DNA from: Bacillota bacterium
GTDB taxonomy: Bacteria; Bacillota; Desulfotomaculia; Desulfotomaculales; Desulfohalotomaculaceae
Assembly (NCBI GenBank): GCA_009711615.1
Contig: VENI01000005.1
Span: 124,001-188,000, forward strand
Reading direction: 5' to 3'
Length of the DNA stretch: 64,000 bases
Below, in pieces: positions 1-7,705 of this stretch; position 1 is the stretch's first letter, and the number at the start of each line of letters is the position of its first letter. The translations under genes and the position numbers were made by a program. The notes beneath the pieces were generated by a model. That model was not told the origin of the DNA and searched no databases. It worked only from the letters and a program-made list of their open reading frames with translations.

Positions 1-664
1 TCATAATTGGCGGTAGCATAAACATACCCATGGACATCAGCGTACTGGCAATTACCATATCTATTACCAAAAAGGGCACAAACAGCAAAAAGCCGATTAA
101 AAAAGCTGTTTTTAATTCGCTAATTATAAAAGCTGGAATCAAAGTAGTAAGTGGAACATCACTTATGTTATTTGGCCGCTCTATACCAGATAGATTAACA
201 AATAACGCCAAATCTTTCTCCCTGGTTTGCTTAGACATAAAGTCTTTTAGCGGTTCAGCCGCTCTCTCTGCTGCTTGCTCCTGGTTAATCTGGTTATTTA
301 AAAAAGGCTCTATCGCCTGTTCGTTAATTTCAGAGTAAACCGGTGCCATAATAAATATGGTTAAAAACAAGGCTAGTCCAATTAACACCTGGTTAGGTGG
401 TGTCTGTTGAGTTCCTAAGCCTTGGCGCAGAAAAGACAGCACCACTACAATACGGGTGAAAGAAGTGAGCATCATTATAAAGGCCGGGACCAATGACAGC
501 ACAGTCAGTAACAAAAGTAGCCTTACTGTACCAACAACCTCTTCCGGGTCATCAGTTGATTGAATAGTTAAATCAACACCAGGAAGTGGGGCTGCCAATG
601 CAGTTGCAGGAATGAAGTTGGAAATAACAATTAGTAGTAAGATTAACAGCAAATTAGCTCTCAC
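1..664 (-). CDS. fliP: Flagellar biosynthetic protein FliP (partial, 3' end off the window)
   Basis: Core membrane subunit of the flagellar type III export gate. Translating the minus strand gives an N-terminal signal-like hydrophobic stretch, then a region rich in membrane segments with the family-typical blocks MMLTSFTRIVVVLSFLRQ, TPPNQVLIGLALFLT and LVIDMVIASTLMSMGMFML. The frame runs open to the left edge, so roughly 220 residues are visible and the last part is missing. The GTG at 664 lies 9 nt after an AAGGAG; an alternative GTG at 670 is too close to it. The start overlaps the end of fliO, consistent with translational coupling in the basal-body operon. Confidence 0.93.
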   Translation of the reverse strand, partial: MRANLLLILLLIVISNFIPATALAAPLPGVDLTIQSTDDPEEVVGTVRLLLLLTVLSLVPAFIMMLTSFTRIVVVLSFLRQGLGTQQTPPNQVLIGLALFLTIFIMAPVYSEINEQAIEPFLNNQINQEQAAERAAEPLKDFMSKQTREKDLALFVNLSGIERPNNISDVPLTTLIPAFIISELKTAFLIGFLLFVPFLVIDMVIASTLMSMGMFMLPPIM

Positions 665-1052
665 GGCCACTGTCTCCTTCTGCCCCATCATCTTGTTTAC
701 GGCCGGTGTAATGCTTAAATTTTTGCTGCAACACCTGTTTAAAGTCAGGTAAGTCACTGACAGTACCGCCGTCTTTGATAGAGTTTGGTAAAGTATCATA
801 CTCTTTTACCAGTGTAACCCCGTTTTCAGAGTGGGCCAACAGGTAATACTTGTCACCTACCTGCACCAAAGTGAGCAAACCTTTGGAACCCAACGGCATT
901 TGTTCCAGTACACGCATTCTGCGGCCACCTGCATTGTTTTGTGCAAAACCCCGGCGAGCGAGGCCATATTTAATAACAAAATATGCCAATGCTAAAACTA
1001 ATGGCAGTGCCACCAATGTTCTGATGAAAGCAAACAAAATTTCTTTATCCAT
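654..1052 (-). CDS. fliO: Flagellar biosynthetic protein FliO
   Basis: Small membrane protein that helps assemble the FliP/Q/R export gate. One N-terminal transmembrane helix (about residues 4-26) is followed by the typical small cytosolic domain with RRMRVLEQMPLGSKGLLTLVQVG and YYLLAHSENGVTLV. The tail is charged and low in complexity. A GTG at 1076 would add eight residues and overlap fliN; the ATG at 1052, after GAAGAAGG, puts the helix right at the N terminus and is preferred, although its spacing of 14 nt is long. Its end overlaps the fliP start. Position between fliN and fliP is the usual one. Family sequence is weakly conserved, so the call leans on both fold signature and context. Confidence 0.85.
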   Translation of the reverse strand: MDKEILFAFIRTLVALPLVLALAYFVIKYGLARRGFAQNNAGGRRMRVLEQMPLGSKGLLTLVQVGDKYYLLAHSENGVTLVKEYDTLPNSIKDGGTVSDLPDFKQVLQQKFKHYTGRKQDDGAEGDSGRES

Positions 1053-1062
1053 AAAAATATTA

Positions 1063-1467
1063 TTAACCTTCTTCACTGCTTTTAGGCATTAGTATTTTTT
1101 CCAGTTTACTAGGACGGGCGATCTTATTTAATCGTACCGCGAAGTAATCGTTGCTAACTAATATTTCCGCCCTGGAAAATTGTTTCTCATTGATGTAAAC
1201 ATCCACCGCTTCACCAGCAGCTTTGTTTAGTTCCAGCACCGAGCCTTCCTCCAGATTTAAAAGTTCCCTAACCTTTAATTTGGTTTGGCCCAGCTCTGCA
1301 TAAATGTTTACTTCAATGTTATCCAAATGACTCAGACTGGATTTAATGCTACGCTTACCGTCTGGTTTAAGGGAAGGGAAGCGCACCGATTTAACGGCGC
1401 CTTCCCCGGTTTCCCCTTCACTTTGCATTTTTTCCATTAACTCTTGTATTTCTTGTTGATTCATCAT
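1063..1467 (-). CDS. fliN: Flagellar motor switch protein FliN (SpoA domain)
   Basis: C-ring component that binds the export apparatus and FliM. About 134 residues: a short acidic N-terminal helix, then a single SpoA (SPOA/FliN) domain with LDNIEVNIYAELGQTKLKVR, LLNLEEGSVLELNKAAGEAV and VYINEKQFSRAEILV. The ATG at 1467 is placed 6 nt after AGGTG; an in-frame GTG at 1476 lies within that ribosome site. It is the short FliN form, with no CheC-like phosphatase domain as in Bacillus FliY. It directly follows fliL; fliM, which usually sits between them, is absent here. Confidence 0.92.
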   Translation of the reverse strand: MMNQQEIQELMEKMQSEGETGEGAVKSVRFPSLKPDGKRSIKSSLSHLDNIEVNIYAELGQTKLKVRELLNLEEGSVLELNKAAGEAVDVYINEKQFSRAEILVSNDYFAVRLNKIARPSKLEKILMPKSSEEG

Positions 1468-1476
1468 AATTATCAC

Positions 1477-1950
1477 CTACTGGGTGAGGTATTCTGTAAA
1501 ATATATTCTAGTAATTTTTCCATGCTCCAGTTTCTTGTTAATCGCCTCGGTCATCTCACGCTGAACTTTTTCGATGCTGTCGGGCGGCTTTACATCTTCT
1601 AAGGTTTTACTGCGCAGTAAAGTGATGACAGTATGCTGTAAAATATGCTTCTCCTCTTTGATTTCCAGTGCTAGTTCCTCTTCTTCTTCCGGATACTCCA
1701 ATACCGCGGTAAAACGTAAGTAATGGGCACCACTGGGGTCAGCCAAGTTCACCAGCATCTCACCAAACTCTGTACTGGTAAGCTTAGGGGGTTCTGGCTC
1801 TGCATTTGCCGGTGGTTTCAAGAAAAGAAAGTAACTGGCTATAGCCCCACCAATCAGCATGTTTAGAGCAAGCATTAAAATAATGATTGTTTTTACATTG
1901 AATCTTGATTTTTTTTGTTGCTGTTCAGCGTTTTCCTGTGGCACTTGCAA
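1477..1950 (-). CDS. fliL: Flagellar basal body-associated protein FliL
   Basis: Single-pass inner-membrane protein that surrounds the stator and supports motor torque. Residues 1-20 are a Gln/Lys-rich cytosolic tail, about 22-45 a transmembrane helix (TIIILMLALNMLIGGAIA), and the rest is the periplasmic-type FliL domain with GEMLVNLADPSGAHYLRFTA and an acidic EEEEELALEIKEE segment. Length 157 fits the family. The start is a TTG just after AAGGTGAGGG; a GTG two codons later is possible. It abuts fliN and follows flgE by 23 bp, so the genes for FlbD, MotA and MotB often found in this gap are missing. Confidence 0.92.
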   Translation of the reverse strand: MQVPQENAEQQQKKSRFNVKTIIILMLALNMLIGGAIASYFLFLKPPANAEPEPPKLTSTEFGEMLVNLADPSGAHYLRFTAVLEYPEEEEELALEIKEEKHILQHTVITLLRSKTLEDVKPPDSIEKVQREMTEAINKKLEHGKITRIYFTEYLTQ

Positions 1951-1973
1951 CCCTCACCTTACTTGTTAATTAG

Positions 1974-4190
1974 TTAACGTTTTAGATTAATTAGTTCCTC
2001 CAGCATCCGGTCAGAAGTGGTAATCACTCGTGAGTTTGCCTGGTAACCGCGCTGGGTGGTAATCATGTTGGTAAATTCTTCAGTTAGGTCTACGTTGGAA
2101 GCCTCTAGGTAACTGGAGTTAATGGTGCCAAAACCTGGAGTATTGGCAGCACCATAAGCAGCTGTACCCGAAGATTCAGAGCCCTTGTATAAACCTTTAC
2201 CGGCCTTCAAAAGGCCTTCTGGGTTAGAAAATGATGCTAGTCTGATCACGTTAGCCGGTTCCTGAGAAGGAGTTGGCGGTTGTGTACTGGCCAAACCCTT
2301 AGCTGACTGTTTACTACCCACAAAGTCCGCTGCATCAGCCCCACCAATATGAATAGATGGTTGAATGCCAATACCAGTGGTACCCTTAGTTTCAAATTTC
2401 AACTGACTGGAACTGTCAGACCATGTAACATCAACTTTGTCGGAACCAATTTTGCTGTCAATCATATTGTTTAGAGCATTAGCTAAAGCACTACCGTCCG
2501 TAATACTGCTTAAACCTGCTGCCTCCTTTTCATACTGTGAAAAGTTGTAAGTGGTTCCGTTGTAGTTTATAGATATATCTTTATTGGTCCAATCAATGTT
2601 TGACTCAGTGGCAGCAGCACCAGTACCAATAAATCCAGCTATGTCTGGCCCACCTAGGGTAATTTCAGAATTGCTATTAGTTGGTGTGAAAACAAGATGA
2701 TCATTATCCCATGATACATCTACGTTTGCATACCCTGATAATGTTTTTAGATTATAATCCCATGCATCACCATCAGTGGTTAAACTAACACTACTTATAT
2801 CAACTGTCATACCCTTATAAGTAAAAGTAGTTTCACCTGAAGCATCTGTTAGTATATCACTGGTGCCGCCATCAATTGACCAGCCAGTAGCTGTTTTCTG
2901 TACGGTAAGTGTTTCGTCAGTTGTACCATTGTATATTCCTTTAATTTCAACATCACCTGTTGGCGTACCACTACTTACTGTCATTGCAGTATAGTTATCT
3001 AAAATAGTACCCGCGGTTCCTCCAGCTTCAACATTTATTAAACTCTGTAATTTTGCTGCTAAATTCTCTCCACTTGTTACTGAGTCCAAACCGGTTGAAG
3101 CATCTGTAGTAATTGTATGCCAACCTTCACCGACATTAAATGTGATAGTTTTTCCCGTCCAGTCTTTAGTTTGACCAGCCTCACCTTCGTCACTTAATAC
3201 GGCACCGTTCCCCATAAATTCAGTTACATCTGTTCCACTCACTTCAATTTTAGGCACAGTACCATCTACAGGAGTATTTTTAGTTTTAAAAACAAGTCCA
3301 CCATAAGCTTCTTTATCATAAATGACTTCTATACTATTTTGTATTCCAGCAGTACTATCAACTGCCTGTTGCAATTTATCAGCTAGGTCCTGCCAACTTG
3401 TAACTCCTGTAACTCCACTCATATCAACGGTAGTAAAAGTTGAACCACCGTCTAATGAAATCTCCAAATTCTTTGTATCTAAGTCAATACCCGAGGATGT
3501 TATACCTAGGCTCTCTACCCCATCACTTGTTCCTACAGCTTTCGCCTCTACTGGAGCCACTGCTGCATTAATAGCATCCCCGGACAAAGATCCTGTAGCT
3601 GTTACCTCAGGTTTAATCTCACCAAGAGATTCACCTATCAACTCGGCTTCGTCTACTTTAGTAGGCTCAGGTATTTTCACTGGTGTTGATGACATTTGCA
3701 ATGGTTCACCTGAAGTGTTGGTGCCGCTTATAGCTCCATCTGGACCTATGGTCAATGTGGAAACCGGACCATTATACACTCTGATGTCACCTTGGGCAGA
3801 TTGTACCCTTAAGCCATCACCGTTTACCATGTAGCCCTGGTCATCTAGGTAAAACACACCATCCCTGGTAAAAAACTGATTACCTGCTTCGTCTTTAACT
3901 ATAAAGAAACCGTTTCCATCAATAGCCAGGTCTAATGTACGGCCTGTGTTTTGCAAACCACCTTGGGTAAAGTCGTTAGAAATGCTTCCCACCGACATAC
4001 CACTACCCACCTGGGCGGGGTTTCTACCGTCTCCACCGGAACGAACTGTTTGATACAGGGTGTCTTGAAAGTTAACCCTACCAGCTTTATAACCGGTGGT
4101 ATTTACGTTAGCAATATTGTTACCTACAGTATCCATGCGAACCTGGTGGTTTTTCATGCCCGAAACTCCAGCATATAATGAGCGTATCAT
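1974..4190 (-). CDS. flgE: Flagellar hook protein FlgE, enlarged with repeated central domains
   Basis: Structural subunit of the flagellar hook. The N terminus (MIRSLYAGVSGMKNHQVRMD, then NNIANVNTTGYK) and C terminus (NVDLTEEFTNMITTQRGYQA) are the canonical rod/hook D0 regions; FlgE D1 motifs such as LDLAIDGNGFFIV follow near residue 88. At 738 residues it is far longer than the usual 400-500. The extra mass is a central block (about 170-650) of Thr/Ser/Asp-rich beta-type sequence in which a unit ending in an FxT...IxIGGxDxAxFxG-like pattern recurs three times. AAGGAGG precedes the ATG. It is transcribed after flgD and the TIGR02530 gene. Confidence 0.95.
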   Translation of the reverse strand: MIRSLYAGVSGMKNHQVRMDTVGNNIANVNTTGYKAGRVNFQDTLYQTVRSGGDGRNPAQVGSGMSVGSISNDFTQGGLQNTGRTLDLAIDGNGFFIVKDEAGNQFFTRDGVFYLDDQGYMVNGDGLRVQSAQGDIRVYNGPVSTLTIGPDGAISGTNTSGEPLQMSSTPVKIPEPTKVDEAELIGESLGEIKPEVTATGSLSGDAINAAVAPVEAKAVGTSDGVESLGITSSGIDLDTKNLEISLDGGSTFTTVDMSGVTGVTSWQDLADKLQQAVDSTAGIQNSIEVIYDKEAYGGLVFKTKNTPVDGTVPKIEVSGTDVTEFMGNGAVLSDEGEAGQTKDWTGKTITFNVGEGWHTITTDASTGLDSVTSGENLAAKLQSLINVEAGGTAGTILDNYTAMTVSSGTPTGDVEIKGIYNGTTDETLTVQKTATGWSIDGGTSDILTDASGETTFTYKGMTVDISSVSLTTDGDAWDYNLKTLSGYANVDVSWDNDHLVFTPTNSNSEITLGGPDIAGFIGTGAAATESNIDWTNKDISINYNGTTYNFSQYEKEAAGLSSITDGSALANALNNMIDSKIGSDKVDVTWSDSSSQLKFETKGTTGIGIQPSIHIGGADAADFVGSKQSAKGLASTQPPTPSQEPANVIRLASFSNPEGLLKAGKGLYKGSESSGTAAYGAANTPGFGTINSSYLEASNVDLTEEFTNMITTQRGYQANSRVITTSDRMLEELINLKR

Positions 4191-4284
4191 ATAGAATTTG
4201 CCTCCTTGAAATTTGTAAATTTCAGTCGCGTCAATCGGTCAGCGACCAGGCAGCCTCCTTTCGGGCCGGCTGCTTCTTTGATTA

Positions 4285-4683
4285 TTACTTAATTACTACG
4301 GCACTGTCGATATTAGTAAAAACATGATCTTTCATACTCTGGCCATCCATAGCTGTTACTACAGTTTTGTTTTTCACGCTGGCTATCAGTGCCATATCGC
4401 CATACAATAACAGAGAATCCTTTGCTCCTTTGTCTGCCGCCTGCTGTACTGCTTTATTGATCTTAGCCATATCTGCCTCACCCAAAACTATATCGCGTTG
4501 CTGCAACCTTTTCTGCGCATGGGCTGATAATTTAACCCCTTGCTGTTTCTGCGCTTGTTGATGCAACATATCTGCAAATGACGGACCTTTGGTCTGTGCA
4601 TTGTTAGGTTTGGGTTGCTGCTTTTGCTGGGCTGGCTTTATCGGCTGAGGTTGGGGAATATAATTATTTATTCTATTGGCCAC
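4285..4683 (-). CDS. TIGR02530-type flagellar operon protein
   Basis: Small protein of unknown biochemical role that is conserved in flagellar operons of Gram-positive bacteria between flgD and flgE. The first 45 residues are Pro/Gln-rich and probably disordered; the rest is the conserved domain with LSAHAQKRLQQRDIVLG, MAKINKAVQQAADKGAKDSL and the end block VVTAMDGQSMKDHVFTNID. The start is GTG after GGGATGGAAG. The 94-bp gap to flgE contains GC-rich inverted repeats but no recognised riboswitch. Assignment rests on the recognisable family sequence and on the exact operon position. Confidence 0.88.
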   Translation of the reverse strand: MANRINNYIPQPQPIKPAQQKQQPKPNNAQTKGPSFADMLHQQAQKQQGVKLSAHAQKRLQQRDIVLGEADMAKINKAVQQAADKGAKDSLLLYGDMALIASVKNKTVVTAMDGQSMKDHVFTNIDSAVVIK

Positions 4684-4695
4684 TGTCTTCCATCC

Positions 4696-5154
4696 CTACC
4701 CTTCCGACTGTGGTTCTGGTTTTGCTTCCACTGTGGTTATTTCTTCAATATCGTATTTATTACCGTCAACCAGTACTTTTACAGCATTCTGCTCCACCAG
4801 TACTTTTTCTACAGTACCCGTTACTCCTTCACCCAAGCTAACTACATTACCAATCAAAGAAGCACCTTGGTTAATCTGCTGCAACTTTAGCATATCAGTA
4901 AAGGTACTATTAATGGTGTTAAACCGTTCACTCATACCTTCGATATTTTCGTTCATATTAGTAAGTTGCTCCAGCGTGGTAAATTGGGCCATTTGGTTAA
5001 TAAACTTGTCTGATTCCATTGGAGACGTCGGGTCTTGGTTTTTCAATTGCTCAATCATAATCCGCAAAAATGCATCTTTATCCAGTGTTTGTTTTGGTTC
5101 CCTAGTGTTCTCCTTAGGTAGATAGTAATCGTTATTTGTCGCCTTTACATCCAT
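4696..5154 (-). CDS. flgD: Flagellar hook capping protein FlgD (short form)
   Basis: Scaffold that caps the growing hook so FlgE can polymerise; removed once the hook is complete. The conserved N-terminal block is obvious: DKDAFLRIMIEQLKNQDPT then MESDKFINQMAQFTTLEQL at residues 25-62. The C-terminal part (about 95-152) holds a small beta region and lacks the long Ig-like/tudor extensions of enterobacterial FlgD, as in Bacillus. Preceded by a GGGGGG ribosome site and separated by only 12 bp from the next gene. Sits between fliK and flgE, the order expected for a hook-building module. Confidence 0.93.
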   Translation of the reverse strand: MDVKATNNDYYLPKENTREPKQTLDKDAFLRIMIEQLKNQDPTSPMESDKFINQMAQFTTLEQLTNMNENIEGMSERFNTINSTFTDMLKLQQINQGASLIGNVVSLGEGVTGTVEKVLVEQNAVKVLVDGNKYDIEEITTVEAKPEPQSEG

Positions 5155-5178
5155 TTAAAGCCCCCCCTTCTATCCTTG

Positions 5179-7134
5179 TTAAACAAGGAGGTCTACTCCA
5201 TCATCCACTGTATTGCCTTTACCTTCCATGGCCGTAAGTGGTGTTGCTACAGTACCGTCACTGTTGTTGTAATAATTACCTTGGCGCCAACCGCGTCCTT
5301 GGGACCGATTTTGCTGTTGCTGTTGTCCTGACCATTGGTTACTACCCTGGCCTAAAAACACATTAGCTTCGCTTAGCTTAACCTGCTGTTGGAATAATGC
5401 ATCTCGCATCTGGGGTAGTGCTGCCTCCAGCGCTTCTTTACCGTGAACCGTACTGGCATAAAACTGGGCACTTAGTTCACCTCGGTTAAAAGTTAAGCGA
5501 ATAGTTACTTCACCCAGTTGCTCTGGATGTAACTTTAAGCGCATGGTAGTATTATTAGGCTGCTGCTTAACATTCATTTCTTTAACCATTCCCAGTAATT
5601 TTCCAGAGACCTGCTCAGGCCTCACAGTTCCTTCAGTTTTAACCGGCGTTGTTTCCCTTTGTACAGCTTGGGTAGAAAATGTTTGCGGCTCTTGGGTCTG
5701 TGTTTTAACTGTATTATTTCCGCCCTTTACTTCGTCGCCCGCCTTGCTATTATGAGAATTAGCCTTCTGTACTGTGTCAATAGCCGGTTTATTTGTAGCA
5801 TTGATATCTGCCTTTGCATCCTGCAATGCACCCTGCTTTTTACCAATATTTGATTGTTGCTTTAACAGTTCTGCAGTTTCTACCGTCGGCTTTGTTTGCA
5901 ATTGTGCCATTTTAGCAGAGCCTTCAGTTTCTGCTAGCTTTACAGTTTGGGCAGTTACTTTCTTCGCATCGACCTCAACTTGCTGCTTCAGAATTTGTGC
6001 CACTTCTGGTAAAGGCTTTGCCTGTTGTTTATTGACAGCGTTGTTTTCTGCTTTACCTGCAGATTGCGTTGCTACATTTTCTTTCACTTTGGCAGAATCT
6101 TCGGTCTCTGCTTGCCTTGTGGCTTGAGCTGTTACATCACCCTTAACTTGTTGCTTTAGAAACTGTGTTACTTCTGAAAAAGGCTTTGCCTGTTTATCGA
6201 CGGCGTTGTTTTCTGCTTTGCCACCAACCTGTGTCACTGTAGCATCTTCTGTTAGCTTTGTAGCTTGGGTTGTAACTTTTTTCGCATCACCCTGAATTTG
6301 TTGCTTTAACAGTTGTCCTACTTCTGTTAAAGGCTTCGCCTGCTGTTTGTTGGTGGCGTTATTTTCTACTTTATCCCCAAGTTGCGTTGCTACAGCACCT
6401 TTCATTTTGACGGTTGCTTCAGGTTCAGTTTGTTTTACAGCCTGCACTGTACCATGCTTGTTGCTAAGAGTTGTCTGCTGTTCAGTAACTGCTACCTTGT
6501 TCTTAGACTGTGCTTGTATTGTCTCAGTTACTTCGGATTTGTTTTGATGCAAGATGGTATTCTGCTGTTCACTTCTTTCGGGTCGATTAAGCTCTACCTT
6601 CAATTGCTTAATAACCGCTATAGCATCGGCTGCCAGTTTTTGCTGAGGGTTTGCCAACATTTCATTTGCTTTGGTTAGAAACTCTTTTTGTCTTTGTGGC
6701 GAAAGACCCTTAACCTCTTGCAAATTCTGCAGGATGTCTTTTAATTGCATGGTTAGCTCTAATGTTTCTGGCTTATTATTGAAGATTTCCATCAGTCTTT
6801 TTCCTGTAGTATCAGCAGTATTAGTTTCTTTAGTAAGTAGCGACTCCAACTGAGATAGTAGTTTATCTACCGTAACTAATGACTGGGACTCTGATTTTTC
6901 CTGCTGTAAAACTTTCGGAGTAACCATACCAAGGAACATGTCTTCTGGAAGCTTTTGTCCAGCATTTCCTGCCAGCATCTGCAGCTTTCCTTTGCCATCT
7001 CCCTGCTGCAACACACCTAACAGTGCCATCATAAAATCGCCATCAGCTTCTGTTTTAGCCCCTTTGCCAGCACCTGTATCATTCCCAGTTGTACTGCCAG
7101 TGACCTGTATTAAGTTTTGAATATCAATCTGCAC
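5179..7134 (-). CDS. fliK: Flagellar hook-length control protein FliK with tandem ruler repeats
   Basis: Secreted molecular ruler that ends hook export and switches the export gate to filament substrates. The diagnostic C-terminal Flg_hook domain lies at about 510-600, with LKLHPEQLGEVTIRLTFNRG followed by a Gln-rich tail. The centre contains about four degenerate copies of a 42-56-residue unit (residues 233-433) built around ENNA..NKQAKP and EV.Q.LKQQ blocks, with high Gln, Lys, Thr and Ala and hardly any aromatic residues. Start is GTG after GGAGGTG. A 130-bp gap with a short repeat separates it from fliJ, the only sizeable gap inside this operon. Confidence 0.93.
   Translation of the reverse strand: MQIDIQNLIQVTGSTTGNDTGAGKGAKTEADGDFMMALLGVLQQGDGKGKLQMLAGNAGQKLPEDMFLGMVTPKVLQQEKSESQSLVTVDKLLSQLESLLTKETNTADTTGKRLMEIFNNKPETLELTMQLKDILQNLQEVKGLSPQRQKEFLTKANEMLANPQQKLAADAIAVIKQLKVELNRPERSEQQNTILHQNKSEVTETIQAQSKNKVAVTEQQTTLSNKHGTVQAVKQTEPEATVKMKGAVATQLGDKVENNATNKQQAKPLTEVGQLLKQQIQGDAKKVTTQATKLTEDATVTQVGGKAENNAVDKQAKPFSEVTQFLKQQVKGDVTAQATRQAETEDSAKVKENVATQSAGKAENNAVNKQQAKPLPEVAQILKQQVEVDAKKVTAQTVKLAETEGSAKMAQLQTKPTVETAELLKQQSNIGKKQGALQDAKADINATNKPAIDTVQKANSHNSKAGDEVKGGNNTVKTQTQEPQTFSTQAVQRETTPVKTEGTVRPEQVSGKLLGMVKEMNVKQQPNNTTMRLKLHPEQLGEVTIRLTFNRGELSAQFYASTVHGKEALEAALPQMRDALFQQQVKLSEANVFLGQGSNQWSGQQQQQNRSQGRGWRQGNYYNNSDGTVATPLTAMEGKGNTVDDGVDLLV
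5836..6438 (-). repeat. Degenerate in-frame repeats in fliK
   Basis: Coding repeats inside the FliK ruler region. The block EVGQLLKQQ (residue 271) recurs as EVTQFLKQQ (321), EVAQILKQQ (377) and ETAELLKQQ (419), and KVENNA/KAENNA recurs at 255, 306 and 361. Unit spacings of 50, 56 and 42 residues show that the copies have drifted. DNA identity between copies is also visible, so expansion or contraction by recombination is plausible. Confidence 0.8.
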
Positions 7135-7225
7135 CCCTTAAATCACCTCCCTTCATTCGTAATTATATATTGTTGCTATTCAAAAGTTGTAGGAATCCAG
7201 AATGCTATTTTTAGATAATCCCCGT

Positions 7226-7250
7226 ATTCTGACTCCCGACTTCTGACTAC
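7226..7250. repeat. Short intergenic repeat (GACTCCTGACTTCTGA family)
   Basis: Copy of a short dispersed repeat (attctgactcccgacttctg) between fliK and fliJ. Related copies are at 45263-45284, 48083-48101, 56790-56809 and 57701-57719. It is not an insertion sequence and carries no gene; its origin is unknown. Confidence 0.6.
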
Positions 7251-7264
7251 TTAAGTAATTAGCA

Positions 7265-7705
7265 TCACCCAGCAGGGTGCTGTTTGCGGTTGTGCATGCC
7301 TGTAGCCATTTCGTCAGTTTGCTTATTCTCTTCTTGTCGCAGCTGACTTATGTAATCTTCCCAGTGTCGTTCTTTTAATTTCTCCAGGGTTTTCCGTTCT
7401 TTTCTGGCCTCAATGGCATGGTGTCTTGCTTGATCTAGTTTTTCTTTAGCTTGCTGTACTTGATTTGCCTGTTTAGTAATCTTATCTTTCAACAGATCCT
7501 GGTACATAATATAGTGTAACTTACAAGTTGGATCTTGGTTTAATGAGTCCGTTAAGGCTCTGTTAAAATCGCTTTTAATTTGCTCTAAGGTACCTAACCG
7601 CTCTTGATACAGTTGCTCAGCCTTAACTTGAACCAACATGGCTTCCTGTTCCTTCTTCTCCCTTTGTTCCAAAACCGACTCTAGGCGAAATAGAAACTTT
7701 TTCAT
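7265..7705 (-). CDS. fliJ: Flagellar export chaperone/stalk protein FliJ
   Basis: Coiled-coil stalk of the flagellar export ATPase, comparable to the gamma subunit of F-type ATPases. The 146-residue protein starts KKFLFRLESVLEQREKKEQE, the usual FliJ opening, and is almost wholly predicted helix rich in Glu, Gln and Lys. Start codon overlaps the fliI stop by one base (TAATG), with GGAGGT formed by the last fliI codons, so the two are translationally coupled. Operon neighbours fliI and fliK confirm the call. Confidence 0.92.
   Translation of the reverse strand: MKKFLFRLESVLEQREKKEQEAMLVQVKAEQLYQERLGTLEQIKSDFNRALTDSLNQDPTCKLHYIMYQDLLKDKITKQANQVQQAKEKLDQARHHAIEARKERKTLEKLKERHWEDYISQLRQEENKQTDEMATGMHNRKQHPAG

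Noticed and set aside
4195-4284. Possible riboswitch (cyclic di-GMP type) before flgE
   Set aside because: Contains CCCGAAAGG between GCAGCC/GGCTGC and a GGTC/GACC hairpin, but lacks the conserved GCAAACC and ACGCAAAGC strands of the c-di-GMP-I motif. Only generic hairpins remain.
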